The notes under the pieces were generated by a model. It did not search any database. It was not told where the DNA came from and worked only from the letters and a program-made list of their open reading frames with translations. A stretch of DNA of 64,000 nucleotides from JAJRPT01 sp964465945 (GTDB lineage Bacteria > Bacteroidota > Ignavibacteria > Kapaibacteriales > UBA2268), in assembly GCA_964465945.1 (NCBI GenBank), contig CAYXMM010000014.1, positions 1-64,000 on the forward strand, written 5' to 3'. This document shows positions 63,646-64,000 of the stretch, piece by piece. Each line of letters opens with the position of its first letter. Position 1 is the stretch's first letter. The position numbers and the translations under genes are program-made.

Positions 63646-64000
63646 ATGTTAAAAATCAAAAGCACTTTTTATATACTTATTTTCATTTTACTAAATTTCA
63701 ACTTATTATGTTTAGCAGACAATATCACTACTGATAGACCAGACCAAAGCGAAGGTTCTTATGTTGTTCCTAAAAATGCTCTTCAAATTGAAAATGGGAT
63801 AACAATCGCGGACGAAGTGCTTCAGAATAATTTTCTTATGCGCTATGGTGTAACAAATTCGACAGAGTTACGCTTTTTGGCTGATGTTGGGAAATTTGGA
63901 ATTATAAAAGGTCTTACTCCAATTACATTAGGAATGAAACAACGACTATTTAATCAAACTGAAATTTTACCAGAAATTACATTTGTTGGATATATTACAC
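63646..64000 (+). CDS. Outer-membrane transporter-like protein, partial at window end
   Basis: An ATG at 63646 opens a frame that is still open at the window edge (118 residues seen). It has a signal peptide (STFYILIFILLNFNLLCLA), then ITTDRPDQSEGSYVVPKNAL, typical of the putative outer-membrane channel family PF13557 (MetA pathway of phenol degradation-like), followed by barrel-like strands (QIENGITIADEVLQNNFLM). Substrate and full length cannot be known. It may be transcribed alone, as the preceding gene is on the other strand. Confidence 0.65.
   Translation, partial: MLKIKSTFYILIFILLNFNLLCLADNITTDRPDQSEGSYVVPKNALQIENGITIADEVLQNNFLMRYGVTNSTELRFLADVGKFGIIKGLTPITLGMKQRLFNQTEILPEITFVGYIT

Noticed and set aside
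1..64000. tRNA, rRNA or prophage genes
   Set aside because: No cloverleaf-like or rRNA sequence, integrase or phage structural gene was recognised by eye. A computed tRNA scan could still find one.

Overview
The window is about 64 kb of AT-rich DNA (roughly 30% GC by eye) with densely packed genes from a Gram-negative bacterium of the Bacteroidota/Chlorobiota (FCB) group. The placement rests on type 9 secretion (T9SS) C-terminal sorting domains, TonB-dependent receptors, a two-subunit methylmalonyl-CoA mutase, an ECF sigma/anti-sigma pair, promoter-like sites of the form TTTTG-N19-TAnnTTTG, and few strong Shine-Dalgarno sites. HpnC/HpnD, a DprE1-like oxidase and a TMTC-like glycosyltransferase make an Ignavibacteria/Kapabacteria-type lineage plausible, but a species cannot be named from this. 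No rRNA, tRNA, CRISPR array, transposase or prophage was seen.

Layout. 1-1.7 kb: a dispersed repeat, a broken umuD, and a sulfur pair (TSUP permease and rhodanese). 1.9-6.4 kb: gyrA and an outer-membrane protein whose first codons contain a terminator-like hairpin. 6.4-12.2 kb: ftsW-murD, an M28 peptidase and an acyl-CoA dehydrogenase. 12.5-16.8 kb: two convergent STAS-like paralogues, radC-cutA, and a TMTC-like membrane protein. 16.8-19.4 kb: ECF sigma factor, anti-sigma/beta-barrel fusion, lipoprotein. 19.5-25.3 kb: accessory block of three tandem mosaic T9SS cargo genes behind conserved repeat leaders, then a frameshifted fourth cargo gene. 25.4-28.4 kb: TonB receptor operon.

28.5-37.3 kb holds a compact seven-gene operon: GH57 enzyme, flippase, UDP-galactopyranose mutase, HAD-UbiA fusion, DprE1-like oxidase, HpnC, HpnD. 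Together these suggest a polyprenyl-linked glycan with furanose sugars (Galf and decaprenyl-phosphoryl-arabinose-like), encoded with squalene/hopanoid precursor enzymes. 37.3-50.3 kb on the minus strand: methylmalonyl-CoA mutase mutA-mutB, queA, htpG, a flavin reductase, a 1607-residue VWA/propeller T9SS protein, a second TSUP permease, and a TRIC-type channel with a small overlapping gene.

51.2-64 kb is mostly core functions: topA, an outer-membrane protein, oxyR, a MotA-like protein without MotB, then uppS-bamA-lptC-tpiA-pgsA-pgpA (envelope and phospholipid biogenesis), HU, a MarC-family protein, and the start of another outer-membrane protein that runs off the end.

The most unusual parts are the mosaic T9SS cluster with its repeated leader hairpins, the anti-sigma/barrel fusion, the furanose-glycan plus hpnCD operon, and the convergent STAS-like pair.
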